Shown here in pieces: positions 1 to 8,620 of a DNA stretch of 34,302 nucleotides. The first letter of the stretch is position 1. Every line of letters begins with the position of its first letter. Source of the DNA: Bacteroidota bacterium (GTDB lineage Bacteria; Bacteroidota; Bacteroidia; CAIKAF01); the NCBI GenBank assembly GCA_027621385.1, contig JAQCBQ010000003.1:1-34302 (forward strand), read 5' to 3'. The position numbers and the translations under genes are program-made. Below the pieces are notes generated by a model. That model made no database searches. It saw only the letters and a list, made by a program, of their open reading frames with translations, and was not told the origin of the DNA.

Positions 1-972
1 CGCGATTTGATTGAAAAGGCCCGCAAATCTTCGCTGTTTGATTACCAGGGCAAACCCCTGGTGTTTATTGATGAAATTCACCGCTTTAATAAAAGCCAGC
101 AAGACGGACTGCTGGCCGCCGTGGAACAAGGCCTGTTTACGCTGATTGGCGCTACCACCGAAAACCCTTCCTTTGAACTGAATTCGGCCCTGCTGAGCCG
201 TTGCCAGGTGCTGACCTTGCAGCCGCTGAGCCGGGAGGATTTGCTGGAAGTGCTTCAACGCGCCCTGAATACGGATGCCTGGCTGCTCGAACGGCAGGTG
301 GATTTGCTGCAGCCCGATGCCCTGCTGCAGGCCGGCGGCGGCGATGCCCGACGCATGCTGAATGCCCTGGAAATGGCCGTGAATTATGCCTTTGACGGAG
401 AAAAGGCCCGAATTGATGGTGCGGTGCTGTCGGCCGCCCTGCAAGACCCCCGCTGGCGCTACGATAAATCGGGCGAGATGCACTACGATGTGGTTTCGGC
501 CTTTATTAAAAGCCTGCGCGGGTCAGATGTGCAAGCGGGGCTGTACTGGCTGGCCCGCATGCTGCACGGAGGCGAAAAGCCGGAATTCATTGCCCGCCGC
601 ATGCTGATTTTGGCCTCGGAAGACATTGGAATGGCTAACCCCAACGCTCTGCTGCTGGCTCAGGCTTGCCTGGATTCAGTGAAAGCCATTGGCATGCCCG
701 AATCGCGCATTATTTTGTCGCAAGTGGCGGTGTACCTGGCAAAATCGGCCAAATCGAATGCCTCTTACCTGGCCATTGATCGGGCACTGGATTTTGTGCG
801 GCAAACCGGCGACCTGCCGGTCCCCCTGCACTTAAGAAACGCCCCCACCGATTGGATGAAAAAGGAAGGCTATGGCAAAGGTTACCTGTACCCTCACGAT
901 TTTCCGGGAGGACAGGTGCCTCAACAATACGGCCCCGATGAGACGGAGTTGCCGCCGTTTTTTGAGGGCTGA
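1..972 (+). CDS. rarA: Replication-associated recombination protein A (RarA/MgsA AAA+ ATPase), 5'-truncated by window
   Basis: The reading frame is open from the first base, so the N-terminus with the Walker A motif lies outside the window; the last 323 codons are present. Near the visible start is a Walker B/DEIHR-type motif (VFIDEIHRFNKSQQD), followed by sensor 1 (IGATTENPSFE) and the arginine-finger region (ALLSRCQVL). The C-terminal part (GGDARRMLNALE, then the RarA-specific tail with EDIGMANP) is the clamp-loader-like lid and tetramerisation domain. RarA/MgsA/WRNIP1 proteins act at stalled replication forks and single-strand gaps; that role is family knowledge. The stop is followed by a small hairpin. 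The next gene is on the same strand but unrelated in function. The family call is very secure; only the missing N-terminus is uncertain. Confidence 0.95.
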   Translation, partial: RDLIEKARKSSLFDYQGKPLVFIDEIHRFNKSQQDGLLAAVEQGLFTLIGATTENPSFELNSALLSRCQVLTLQPLSREDLLEVLQRALNTDAWLLERQVDLLQPDALLQAGGGDARRMLNALEMAVNYAFDGEKARIDGAVLSAALQDPRWRYDKSGEMHYDVVSAFIKSLRGSDVQAGLYWLARMLHGGEKPEFIARRMLILASEDIGMANPNALLLAQACLDSVKAIGMPESRIILSQVAVYLAKSAKSNASYLAIDRALDFVRQTGDLPVPLHLRNAPTDWMKKEGYGKGYLYPHDFPGGQVPQQYGPDETELPPFFEG

Positions 973-980
973 ACCGCTGG

Positions 981-1014
981 ATTGGGCATAAGGCTCTCCA
1001 TGGCTATGCCCAAT
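981..1014 (+). terminator. Hairpin after rarA, possible terminator
   Basis: A perfect 10-bp inverted repeat, ATTGGGCATA at 981-990 and TATGCCCAAT at 1005-1014, encloses a 14-base loop and starts 9 bases after the rarA stop. There is no clear T-run behind it, so it is either a weak terminator or an mRNA 3'-end stabiliser. Assignment is by position and structure only. Confidence 0.45.
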
Positions 1015-1033
1015 GCACTGCTCAAAATTTATG

Positions 1034-1041
1034 TACCTTTA
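1034..1041 (+). promoter_or_regulatory. Bacteroidota -7-like box TACCTTTA upstream of the lipoprotein gene
   Basis: TACCTTTA fits the Bacteroidota -7 consensus TAnnTTTG with A in the last position. It ends only 4 bases before the ATG at 1046, so transcription would begin at or next to the start codon. No TTTG -33 box is evident at the usual 19-21 base distance, which keeps confidence low. Confidence 0.35.
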
Positions 1042-1045
1042 ATCT

Positions 1046-2635
1046 ATGAGAAAATATGTTTTTTTCTTGGGCATGCTGCTGGGGCTGGTCGCCTGCAATC
1101 CCTCCGAAACCAACTGGGAGGTGGAGGCCTTAGCTCCGCTGATGCACAGCCGAATGACCATTCAAAATTTGGTGGGCGATTCTTCGGTGGCCGTTGATCC
1201 CAACGGTGATTTGATTCTGGAAATTCAGGGCAATGCCCTTCCGCTGAATTTGGATACGCTGTCGGCGTTCCGAACCTTGGCGGTAAACGATACTTTTTAT
1301 TGGGACTATCCGGCCATTACCATTTATCCGGGCATTGATATGCAGCTGCCGCCCATTTATATGAATTTTTATGTGCCCAATGCGGAAATGGTGGAGGCAC
1401 TGATGGAAGGTGGAAAAATCGATGTAGCAGTAACTTCATCCATTCCCCGTAAAATGAATTTTAGGTACGGGATTCCCATGGCTCGGTTGAACGGTCAGCC
1501 GATTGGGTTTTCGGGAAGTTTGGCGGCCTGGCAGCCCGGACAAAATCCGGTGGCCCTTAGCCGCTCCTTCAATTTGGCAGGCCATAAACTGGATTTGCGC
1601 GGGTTGGATTTGACGGGCTCAAACCGCCTGGAAATTCTGGTGGTGCCCTCCATTGCGGCCGGAGAGGAGCCATTGAATGTTCAGCAAGGCCAGGCGCTGT
1701 TTACCATTTCTACCCAGTTTACAGATATGGATCCCCTGTGGCTGCGGGGCGCGTTTTTATCGCAAGATTTGGACATTCCCGCTTCCTTGACGGCCATTCC
1801 TGAACTCAGCAAATTATCGGCCGATGCGGTTCAATTTGATCGGGCCAGTTTGGTGCTGCGGCTTGAAAATACGCTGGGTGCTGAACTCAAGGTCCGACCT
1901 CGGAGGTTCTGGGCAGAGCGGAGTCAAACCGGAGCTCAGGTAGATTTGCAGCATGCGATAATCAACAAAAATGTATGGATAGATCGGGCAGTTTGGAATG
2001 GAGGGGTTGGAGCACCTGCTCCCAAAACGTATTCTTGGGAAATCAACCATCAAAACTCCAACATCCTTGATTTTTTGTCGGCCATGCCTGATAAAATTGG
2101 GGTAGAGGTGGATGTCAGCGTTAATCCCATGGGGAATACGGCAGGTTTTATGGATTTTGTGTATCCGGATGCGCTCCCTAAATTCAGCATTGATGCCCGA
2201 TTGCCCTTGAAGTTTGCGGCTCAGAATTTGGCTTTTTCCGATACGGTGGCCTGGACCTTGCAGGAATCGGAATACGAAGCTCTTAAAAGCGCCACTCTGT
2301 GGCTGAAGGGGGAAACCATGTTTCCTTTTGAAACTCGTTTGCTGCTTGAAATGCTGGACGGTAGCGGACAGGTTTTAGACACCTTGATTCAGAATGTGGT
2401 GGTTCCTGCCGGTCAATTGAATCCCAATACAGGTCAGGTGGAACAGGCCATGGCTTTCAATCAGAGCGTAGAGCTTACCGAGGCCCGGCTTCAGGTTCTG
2501 AAACAAACCGAATTTTTTAAGCTTAGGGCTTTTTTCAATACGCCCCCCGGAGGCAATGTGGTTTCCATGAAGAGCCATTATTACATGGATTTTAAATTGG
2601 TGGCCCGGGCCGGAATCAATATTGGATTTAACTGA
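1046..2635 (+). CDS. Large outer-envelope lipoprotein of unknown function (529 aa)
   Basis: The N-terminus is a classic lipoprotein signal: basic MRK, a hydrophobic stretch and the lipobox LVAC with Cys17, followed by a polar region. The mature part has no catalytic motif I recognise. It is rich in beta-type alternating sequence and contains proline-rich turns. It resembles the uncharacterised surface lipoproteins often found in Bacteroidota next to beta-barrel proteins, but I cannot name a family. The stop codon overlaps the next start by one base (TGATG at 2633-2637), so the two genes are probably translationally coupled and their products may work together in the outer membrane. The lipoprotein call is firm; function is unknown. 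Confidence 0.75.
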   Translation: MRKYVFFLGMLLGLVACNPSETNWEVEALAPLMHSRMTIQNLVGDSSVAVDPNGDLILEIQGNALPLNLDTLSAFRTLAVNDTFYWDYPAITIYPGIDMQLPPIYMNFYVPNAEMVEALMEGGKIDVAVTSSIPRKMNFRYGIPMARLNGQPIGFSGSLAAWQPGQNPVALSRSFNLAGHKLDLRGLDLTGSNRLEILVVPSIAAGEEPLNVQQGQALFTISTQFTDMDPLWLRGAFLSQDLDIPASLTAIPELSKLSADAVQFDRASLVLRLENTLGAELKVRPRRFWAERSQTGAQVDLQHAIINKNVWIDRAVWNGGVGAPAPKTYSWEINHQNSNILDFLSAMPDKIGVEVDVSVNPMGNTAGFMDFVYPDALPKFSIDARLPLKFAAQNLAFSDTVAWTLQESEYEALKSATLWLKGETMFPFETRLLLEMLDGSGQVLDTLIQNVVVPAGQLNPNTGQVEQAMAFNQSVELTEARLQVLKQTEFFKLRAFFNTPPGGNVVSMKSHYYMDFKLVARAGINIGFN

Positions 2636-3885
2636 TGAACCCCATTCCTTTTTTATTTCCCCTGTTTGGTTGGTTTGGTACTCAGGCAAGACCTGATTTT
2701 TTTCAAGACCGGTATTCCAGTTTGGGGCAGGTGAGCCTGTATTCTGAGGGCAATTTTGAGTCGAGCCACATGAACGGCTGGTTTGTTTCTCAAGCCTTGA
2801 TTGGGCGCTCGTTTACTCAGGCTGATATGATGTCGGTGCAGGCCGATGGACAGGGTTATGCGTCAGGTCGCTGGGAAACCGGCTTTCGCTATTGGAGTTT
2901 GGATTCGGCCTTTGGAGGTGGCGCCTGGCGGCATTCGCTGGGATTTTCAAATACTTGGCAGGGCTATGCCTCCTACGATGCTGATTTGTTTGGATTGATT
3001 AGCCGAGGCAATGCGCCCTTCGCCGGCCAATCCCTGCCCTTGAATTCCAGCACGGGTTTTTTGACCAATTATCAAACCATTGATTTTTCATTGGCTCGGC
3101 CTTTCCATGGGCCGAACGCCTCTTGGTTTATCGGCTTTGGGCTGGGATTTGTGAACGGGAGTTTTTTTCGCGATGCCCAAATGCAAGGAGGGAGTTTCTA
3201 CACCCACCCCGAGGGTGACGAACTGCGGCTGGGCATGAACCAGGTGCAGCTTCGGGCCTCTGACCCTTCAGGCTCCGCTTTTTTGTACCCGGCGGGTTTG
3301 GGTTTTTCGTTTCGGGGAAGCCTGGAATACCAGCATAAGAAAGGCCATGTTGTTTCTTTTTCCGTTCAGGACGCCGGATTGATGTTTTGGAATCGACAGG
3401 GACAAACGATTGAACTGGATTCGGAACTGGTGTGGTCAGGCTTTGAGGTTCCAAACATTGCCGAGGTGGCTGAGACCTTGTTTCAAGATCAATTGGATAG
3501 CATTGCAGGGGATTTGGTGGTTTTAGACCAACGCCGTTCGTTTGAAACCATGCTGCCCGTCGGAATGCGGCTGGGGTACGGCCGCCGGCTGTTTCAGAAT
3601 ACCGCTTTGCTTCAGGCTCAAATGTACTATGCTCCCTATTGCATGCCCATTCCAGAACTGGAATTGGCTTTTTATTATTTGGGCAAAGGGCGCTTGAATG
3701 CCGGCATTAGCGCATCGGGTGGGGGAGTATGCCTTTGGAAAATAGGGCTTAATGTTGGAGTAGATGCAGGGAAGGGTTGGGCCTTTCAGCTGTTTACCCG
3801 CAATGCCGAATCCATTTGGCCCAATGCCGCCGGTCGCGGATTCTCGGCCGGATTTCAGATTAGTAAACGCATGTTGAAATCGTAA
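2635..3885 (+). CDS. Outer-membrane beta-barrel protein candidate, DUF5723-like (416 aa)
   Basis: The protein starts with a short hydrophobic, signal-like segment (PIPFLFPLFGWFG, ending near ARPD). The rest is dense in aromatic and glycine residues in alternating patterns (WETGFRYWSLDSAFGG; SWFIGFGLGFVNG) and finishes with an amphipathic strand, all typical of outer-membrane barrels. The layout is reminiscent of the DUF5723/PorV-like barrels of Bacteroidota, but this is a judgement from composition and length, not a confirmed match. The start codon overlaps the upstream lipoprotein stop, and the following T9SS-cargo gene begins two bases after its stop, so the three are one transcription unit. 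A barrel with a lipoprotein partner suggests an envelope complex. Confidence 0.65.
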   Translation: MNPIPFLFPLFGWFGTQARPDFFQDRYSSLGQVSLYSEGNFESSHMNGWFVSQALIGRSFTQADMMSVQADGQGYASGRWETGFRYWSLDSAFGGGAWRHSLGFSNTWQGYASYDADLFGLISRGNAPFAGQSLPLNSSTGFLTNYQTIDFSLARPFHGPNASWFIGFGLGFVNGSFFRDAQMQGGSFYTHPEGDELRLGMNQVQLRASDPSGSAFLYPAGLGFSFRGSLEYQHKKGHVVSFSVQDAGLMFWNRQGQTIELDSELVWSGFEVPNIAEVAETLFQDQLDSIAGDLVVLDQRRSFETMLPVGMRLGYGRRLFQNTALLQAQMYYAPYCMPIPELELAFYYLGKGRLNAGISASGGGVCLWKIGLNVGVDAGKGWAFQLFTRNAESIWPNAAGRGFSAGFQISKRMLKS

Positions 3886-3887
3886 CC

Positions 3888-5324
3888 ATGATTCGAACGG
3901 TATATCTTATCATTTTGGGCTTGACATGGAGCTGGTTTTTGATGCCGGCCTGGGGTCAAAGCACTTGGTTTAAAACCTTTAGTTGGGAGCCTTACAGTTC
4001 CGGGAAAACCGTGCTGGCCACCCGCGACAGCAGTTTGGTTTTTGCCGGCATTACCCAATCCAACCAAGGCGATGCCTTTTTGGCGGGGGCCGATTCCTTG
4101 GGAAATCCCTTGTGGTTTAAAACCTTGGGTGGGGCCGGTCAAGATGCTTTGAACTACTCCGTTTGGAATTCAGATTCCACCGTTTGGGCCTTGTTGGGAC
4201 AAACCAACAGCTACGGGCAAGGCGGTTACGATGCCTGGTTGGTTTTGGCAAATTCCAGCGGAGATACCCTGAAAACAATGACCTTTGGAGGCAGCGGCTG
4301 GGATTTTGGTCGGGGAATATTTCGAGATTCTGACGGCAATTTTTTGGTGCTGCTGCACACCTACAGCAGCGGAGATGGGGGAGGAGATGTGCGTCTGGTT
4401 CTACTTACGGATGCTGGCGATGTTTTACGCGATACCACTTGGGAGCAGAATGGGGTTGATGCTCAACCCAATGCCGCCCATCAATCTCCTTCCGGAAATT
4501 GGCTGATTGGAGGAAGCTATTTTCCGGGCCAGGTCGGAGAAAGCGATGTGTTTGCCTCGGTGGTTCAGCCCTACAATCTGTCTGCCGATACCACCATCTT
4601 TTCTGGCGCTCTCGATGAAGATGAGGTCTATTCCATTTGCCCCTTCATCAGCAATTCTGGCGCATTTTCTTGGCTGTTGAGCGGAAACATGAAGGATGCG
4701 CAGGGGCGTTGGAAAAATTATTTGTGGCGCATCAGCGAGCAGGGGGAAGATATTGGTCGCTTGAATTTGGGATTATCGGGCAGCACAGAACGCCGGCAAT
4801 CCCATACCGGTTATTATGCCGATGGGGGAGTTCAATTTACATTTTCAAGCCGATATGCCGACGACAGCTGGGATGTCTCTTTTGATAAAACCCAATATAT
4901 GAATTACCTGATGGGCACCTTATCGGCCCGGTACGGATACCAAAAAATGGCGGGCTATACCCAAATTTGGGATCAGGGTTTTATTGTGGTGGGTGAGAGC
5001 AATGAATATAGTTTAGGTCAGACTTCGGCCTTTTTAACCCGCTTTGGTTTTGATGGCAGTTGTGCCTTATCAACCACGCTAGGGCAGGAGTCGGTTCAGC
5101 CCTTAACTGGGCGCCTGTATCCCAATCCAGCTCAGGACAAGGTGCATATTGAGGGAATTCCACCGGGAACACCCTACCGCTGGGTTTCGATGAGCGGTCA
5201 AGAGCTAAAACAGGGGATTTTAACCCAATCCTTTCTGGAGAAACCAACTGAAACCGCAGATTTTATTCAACTAATTTTTGATATTAACGGAAACGGCCTT
5301 ACATTTAAGGTTAAATTTCGTTAA
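3888..5324 (+). CDS. Secreted protein with probable T9SS type A sorting domain (478 aa)
   Basis: A signal peptide is visible (hydrophobic IRTVYLIILGLTWSWFLMP followed by AWGQS). The body holds repeated blocks of the type DAFLAGADSLGNPLWFKTLGG and DAWLVLANSSGDTLKTMTFGG, as in the beta-propeller-like repeats of exported Bacteroidota proteins. Residues about 410-478 (LYPNPAQDKVHIEG..., MSGQELKQG, ending FKVKFR) match a T9SS type A C-terminal sorting domain, which would lead to cleavage and surface attachment or release. The final strand is atypical: the usual G-x-Y-x-V segment is replaced by an acidic, unusual stretch before the end. No enzymatic motif is seen. It follows the barrel gene by two bases and precedes a lipoprotein gene by two, so it belongs to the same operon. 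Confidence 0.75.
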   Translation: MIRTVYLIILGLTWSWFLMPAWGQSTWFKTFSWEPYSSGKTVLATRDSSLVFAGITQSNQGDAFLAGADSLGNPLWFKTLGGAGQDALNYSVWNSDSTVWALLGQTNSYGQGGYDAWLVLANSSGDTLKTMTFGGSGWDFGRGIFRDSDGNFLVLLHTYSSGDGGGDVRLVLLTDAGDVLRDTTWEQNGVDAQPNAAHQSPSGNWLIGGSYFPGQVGESDVFASVVQPYNLSADTTIFSGALDEDEVYSICPFISNSGAFSWLLSGNMKDAQGRWKNYLWRISEQGEDIGRLNLGLSGSTERRQSHTGYYADGGVQFTFSSRYADDSWDVSFDKTQYMNYLMGTLSARYGYQKMAGYTQIWDQGFIVVGESNEYSLGQTSAFLTRFGFDGSCALSTTLGQESVQPLTGRLYPNPAQDKVHIEGIPPGTPYRWVSMSGQELKQGILTQSFLEKPTETADFIQLIFDINGNGLTFKVKFR

Positions 5325-5326
5325 GA

Positions 5327-5860
5327 GTGCTGCGTATAACTTTCTTATTGTGTGTGTTGGTTTGGTTTGGCTGTGATAGTGCCCGCAACGTTCAATACAA
5401 AGAACTTTCTGCTCTCCGTGAAAAAATCATGGAAGACAACATCAATGGCTTGACTGGTCCTGCACAACGCAGCTTGTGGATGGATTTTTCCAGCAAAGCC
5501 ATGGCATTTTACCGGGCCTATCCCACCGATTCCTCGGCCCCTTCCTTGTTGTTTAACGCCGCTGAATTGTATTTTAAAGCCAACGAAGCCGATTCAGCCC
5601 TGATGGCGGTGGGGATTTTAGATTCTTTTCCTCAGTTTTCCAGAAAGCCAGATCTGTTGTACCTGCGCGGTCAGATTCATCAAATGCTGTTTTTGGACTA
5701 TGATAAGGCCGAGCAGTATTTTTCCCAACTCGTGCAGGAGTATCCAAACCACCCTGCCTCGGCTTCAGCCATCACCTCGTTGGCGGTACTAAAGACCTTG
5801 AACGAGGTTGAGGCAGATAGCCTTGAATTTACTGCAGACAGCCTTCCGTATCAGCCTTAG
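5327..5860 (+). CDS. Small lipoprotein with TPR/BamD-like helical repeats (177 aa)
   Basis: A GTG start is chosen because it lies two bases after the previous stop and directly precedes a lipoprotein signal (LRITFLLCVLVWFGC, lipid-modified Cys16); no ATG fits. The mature protein is alpha-helical. Segments such as SLLFNAAELYFKANEADSAL and DYDKAEQYFSQLVQEYPNHP resemble tetratricopeptide repeats like those of BamD and other periplasmic scaffold lipoproteins. It is much shorter than BamD (about 240-270 aa) and is probably not BamD itself. As the last gene of the envelope operon it may be an adaptor for the barrel and lipoprotein encoded upstream; that is inference. Confidence 0.65.
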   Translation: MLRITFLLCVLVWFGCDSARNVQYKELSALREKIMEDNINGLTGPAQRSLWMDFSSKAMAFYRAYPTDSSAPSLLFNAAELYFKANEADSALMAVGILDSFPQFSRKPDLLYLRGQIHQMLFLDYDKAEQYFSQLVQEYPNHPASASAITSLAVLKTLNEVEADSLEFTADSLPYQP

Positions 5861-5867
5861 AATTGCC

Positions 5868-5875
5868 TACCTTTA
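5868..5875 (+). promoter_or_regulatory. -7-like box TACCTTTA just before the PLP enzyme gene
   Basis: TACCTTTA ends 4 bases before the ATG at 5880, the same arrangement as before the gene at 1046. It suggests a separate promoter with a nearly leaderless mRNA. No good -33 box is visible. Confidence 0.35.
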
Positions 5876-5879
5876 AGGC

Positions 5880-7025
5880 ATGAAAAAATCGACCCTTTGC
5901 GTGCATGCAGGCCATGAGCCTGAACCTGTAACCGGAGCCGTCATGCCACCGGTATTTTTCACTTCAACCTATGTTCAACAAGCTCCGGGTGAGCATCAAG
6001 GTTATGATTATTCTAGGGCAGGGAATCCCAGCCGTACCGTTTTAGAAAAGGCCCTGGCTGAATTGGAAGGTGGAACTCATGGCTTTTGTTTTTCATCTGG
6101 AATGGGAGCCGTTGATGCCGTATTGAAGACCCTTTCTACTGGCGACCACGTGGTGGCCATGAACGATTTGTATGGGGGAACATACCGTTTGTTTCGTCAA
6201 TCTTACGAGAAACTTGGCATTTCATTTTCATTTATTGGTTGTTCTTCTGAGGCCGAAATTGAATCGGCCATTCAGCCCGGAACCAAATTGATGTGGATTG
6301 AAACCCCAACCAACCCTACGCTGACGGTGGTAGATATTGCCCTATGCGCCTCCATCTGCAAGCGCCATGGCATCACTTTGGTGGTGGACAATACTTTTGC
6401 TTCTCCGATGCTTCAAAGCCCATTGGCCTTGGGAGCCAACATTGTTATGCACTCCATGACAAAATACTTGGGTGGCCATTCCGATTTAATTATGGGGGGA
6501 TTGGTAACCAGCGATGCCGCCTTGGCTGAAGCGCTTTTTTTTAACCAAAAAAGTACCGGAGCCACTCCCGGCCCAATGGACTGCTATTTGGCGTTGAGGG
6601 GAATTAAAACACTGCATCTTAGAATGAAGGCCCACGTGGAGAATGCCCAACAGATTGCCTTATTTCTGCAGGCACATCCTAAGGTTTCAAGGGTGTTTTA
6701 TCCGGGTTTGCCTGAGCATCCCGGACATGGCATTGCATCAAGGCAAATGTCCGGTTTTGGAGGTATGCTTTCCTTTGAATTAAGTACCAACACCGAAGAA
6801 AATGCCAGAACGTTTTTATTGGGAACGAAGCTGTTTGTGTTGGCCGAATCGCTGGGCGGTGTCGAAAGTTTGGTCTCTCATCCAGCCAGCATGACCCACG
6901 CCAGCATTCCAAGAGAAATCCGGTTAAGAAATGGAGTTTCGGATGGATTAATCCGGTTGTCGGTAGGCATTGAGGATGCCCAAGACTTAATTCAGGATTT
7001 GGAAACAGCCTTATCGGCCTGCTGA
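5880..7025 (+). CDS. Cystathionine gamma-synthase/gamma-lyase family PLP enzyme (381 aa)
   Basis: The protein aligns by eye from end to end with the Cys/Met-metabolism PLP enzymes: N-terminal CVHAGHEPEPVTGAV and PPVFFTSTYVQ, YDYSRAGNPSR at 42-52 (substrate and cofactor phosphate binding from the neighbouring subunit), ETPTNPTL at 141-148, VDNTFASP at 169-176, and Lys195 in HSMTKYLGGHSD, which forms the internal aldimine. The C-terminal part ends in RLSVGIED, which is family-typical. The enzyme either makes cystathionine from an activated homoserine or cleaves cystathionine to cysteine. Motifs alone do not separate MetB from CGL-type activity, so no symbol is given. Length is normal (about 380-400 aa). 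It appears monocistronic and converges on the PAP2 gene. Confidence 0.93.
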   Translation: MKKSTLCVHAGHEPEPVTGAVMPPVFFTSTYVQQAPGEHQGYDYSRAGNPSRTVLEKALAELEGGTHGFCFSSGMGAVDAVLKTLSTGDHVVAMNDLYGGTYRLFRQSYEKLGISFSFIGCSSEAEIESAIQPGTKLMWIETPTNPTLTVVDIALCASICKRHGITLVVDNTFASPMLQSPLALGANIVMHSMTKYLGGHSDLIMGGLVTSDAALAEALFFNQKSTGATPGPMDCYLALRGIKTLHLRMKAHVENAQQIALFLQAHPKVSRVFYPGLPEHPGHGIASRQMSGFGGMLSFELSTNTEENARTFLLGTKLFVLAESLGGVESLVSHPASMTHASIPREIRLRNGVSDGLIRLSVGIEDAQDLIQDLETALSAC

Positions 7026-7039
7026 TTTGAAAAATCAGC
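7021..7039. terminator. Compact bidirectional hairpin between convergent stops
   Basis: GCTGATTT (7021-7028) and AAATCAGC (7032-7039) form a perfect 8-bp stem with a 3-base loop. It spans the stop codons of the two convergent genes. The symmetry would serve both strands, but there is no long T-run, so termination strength is uncertain. Confidence 0.4.
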
Positions 7040-7634
7040 TCCCGCTTTTAATGGTTGGATATCCGTGCTTTAGGTGCCAATAATTCCAAAGGTAGCCCGT
7101 TGAGGCCCCAATGATTAGTCCTAAGGCAAATCCTCCAAGAACATCATAGGGATAATGCACTCCAAGGTAAATTCGGGAATACCCATTTAAAATGGGATAG
7201 GAAAACAAGAGCGCATTAAAGAGAAATTGGCGCTGGATGGGCATTTCATGCACCATTACTCCACTTATAGCCACCAATGTAGCGATCGCTGCTGAATTTG
7301 CTGCATGGGAGGAAACAAAGCCAAAACGTCCCCCACAGCCATCAATGACCCGAACCAAATGTCCATATTCCAAATTATGGCAAGGCCTGAATCGCTCAAA
7401 TACTTCCTTGAAACCGTGTACAGAAATAAAATCAGTCAAAAAAAGAGTAGATAAGGCAAAAAGAACAAATACGAAGACCTTTAATCCCAGTTTCCGAAAT
7501 CCCATTCCGAGAATCAAAACATAAAACCAAATCCAGGCGTATTTATTTGAAAACAGCAGCATGAATACATCCAATACCGGATGGTGAGCTCCGTTGATGA
7601 TGAAAAAGATATCCCTATCAACCTGCTCAATCAT
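7035..7634 (-). CDS. PAP2-family membrane phosphatase (199 aa)
   Basis: All three signature motifs of the type 2 phosphatidic acid phosphatase family are present: KX6RP (Lys76, Arg83-Pro84), a PSGH-like SSHA at 108-111 with His110 as proton donor, and SRX5HX3D (Ser153-Arg154, His160, Asp164) holding the nucleophilic histidine. Several hydrophobic segments (about 20-70 and 115-180) fit an integral membrane enzyme with a periplasm-facing active site. Family members dephosphorylate lipid phosphates, undecaprenyl pyrophosphate or lipid A; the substrate here cannot be told. The start overlaps the end of obgE by 8 bases, so it is translated as the last gene of that minus-strand operon. Confidence 0.9.
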   Translation of the reverse strand: MIEQVDRDIFFIINGAHHPVLDVFMLLFSNKYAWIWFYVLILGMGFRKLGLKVFVFVLFALSTLFLTDFISVHGFKEVFERFRPCHNLEYGHLVRVIDGCGGRFGFVSSHAANSAAIATLVAISGVMVHEMPIQRQFLFNALLFSYPILNGYSRIYLGVHYPYDVLGGFALGLIIGASTGYLWNYWHLKHGYPTIKSGS

Positions 7635-8619
7635 GGTGCAAACTAGACCAAACGCTGTCTTTAAGTTCTTGAATACCCAATCCAGTTATGGAGGAAAAGA
7701 AAATGGGATTCAAATCTGAAAGTTGGGCTTTCATTTCGGTCATAAGCTCATTGTCCAATAAATCGGCCTTACTTACGCCTACGATTCGTTTCTTTAAGAG
7801 CAATTCCGGATTAAAGGCTTCAAGTTCCTTTAGCAAAATGGAATAGGTCTTTCTGGGGTCAGAGTCATCGGCAGGAATCAGAAACAACAAACTGCTGTTG
7901 CGTTCGATGTGCTTTAAGAAGCGTATTCCAAGGCCTTTACCTTCTGAGGCTCCTTCAATAATTCCAGGGATATCTGCCCAGACGAACGATTTGAAATCGC
8001 GGTATTCCACAATGCCCAAATTGGGTACCAAGGTGGTGAATGGATAATCTGCAATTTCAGGCTTGGCGGCAGAAACTACCGATAATAAGGTGGATTTGCC
8101 GGCATTTGGAAATCCAACCAATCCTACATCGGCCAATACCTTAAGCTCTAGAATTTTCCACACATCTTGACCTTCTTCGCCGGGTTGGGCAAATCGGGGC
8201 GTTTGTTGGGTGGCTGATTTAAAGTGGTTGTTGCCCATGCCGCCTCTGCCTCCGGGAACCAGAATGACCATTTGACCATCTTCGGTAATTTCGGCCTCTT
8301 GTTCCCCTGTTTCGGCGTCTCGAGCAATGGTGCCCAATGGAACCTCAAGCAGTACATCTGCACCATTTTTTCCATGCATCAATGCACCCAAACCCATCCC
8401 GCCCGGTTCGGCAATGACGTGCTTGCGGTACTTCAAGTGAAGCAAAGTCCAGTATTGTTTGTTGCCACGCAAAACGATATGCCCTCCTCGTCCTCCGTCT
8501 CCACCGTCAGGTCCACCTTTTGCCGTTAGTTTATCTCGATGGAAATGAACGGAACCGGCACCGCCTTTTCCGGATCGGCAGCAAATTTTCACATAATCAA
8601 CAAAGTTCGACCCCGCCAT
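7627..8619 (-). CDS. obgE: GTPase Obg/CgtA, ribosome assembly
   Basis: The N-terminal Obg fold is unmistakable: glycine-rich repeats such as [15 protein letters not shown] and [18 protein letters not shown] within residues 15-130. The G domain follows, with G1 GFPNAGKS at 169-176, the switch region [12 protein letters not shown]3 DIPG at 216-219 and G4 as SKAD at 283-286. SKAD in place of NKxD is seen in other Obg-type proteins. The C-terminus after the G domain is short, so the variable OCT domain is absent; length 330 aa is normal for Bacteroidota. Obg binds the 50S subunit and links its assembly to GTP or ppGpp levels. It lies one base after the upstream exported-protein gene and overlaps the PAP2 gene. 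Confidence 0.97.
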   Translation of the reverse strand: MAGSNFVDYVKICCRSGKGGAGSVHFHRDKLTAKGGPDGGDGGRGGHIVLRGNKQYWTLLHLKYRKHVIAEPGGMGLGALMHGKNGADVLLEVPLGTIARDAETGEQEAEITEDGQMVILVPGGRGGMGNNHFKSATQQTPRFAQPGEEGQDVWKILELKVLADVGLVGFPNAGKSTLLSVVSAAKPEIADYPFTTLVPNLGIVEYRDFKSFVWADIPGIIEGASEGKGLGIRFLKHIERNSSLLFLIPADDSDPRKTYSILLKELEAFNPELLLKKRIVGVSKADLLDNELMTEMKAQLSDLNPIFFSSITGLGIQELKDSVWSSLHHD

Positions 8620-8620
8620 G

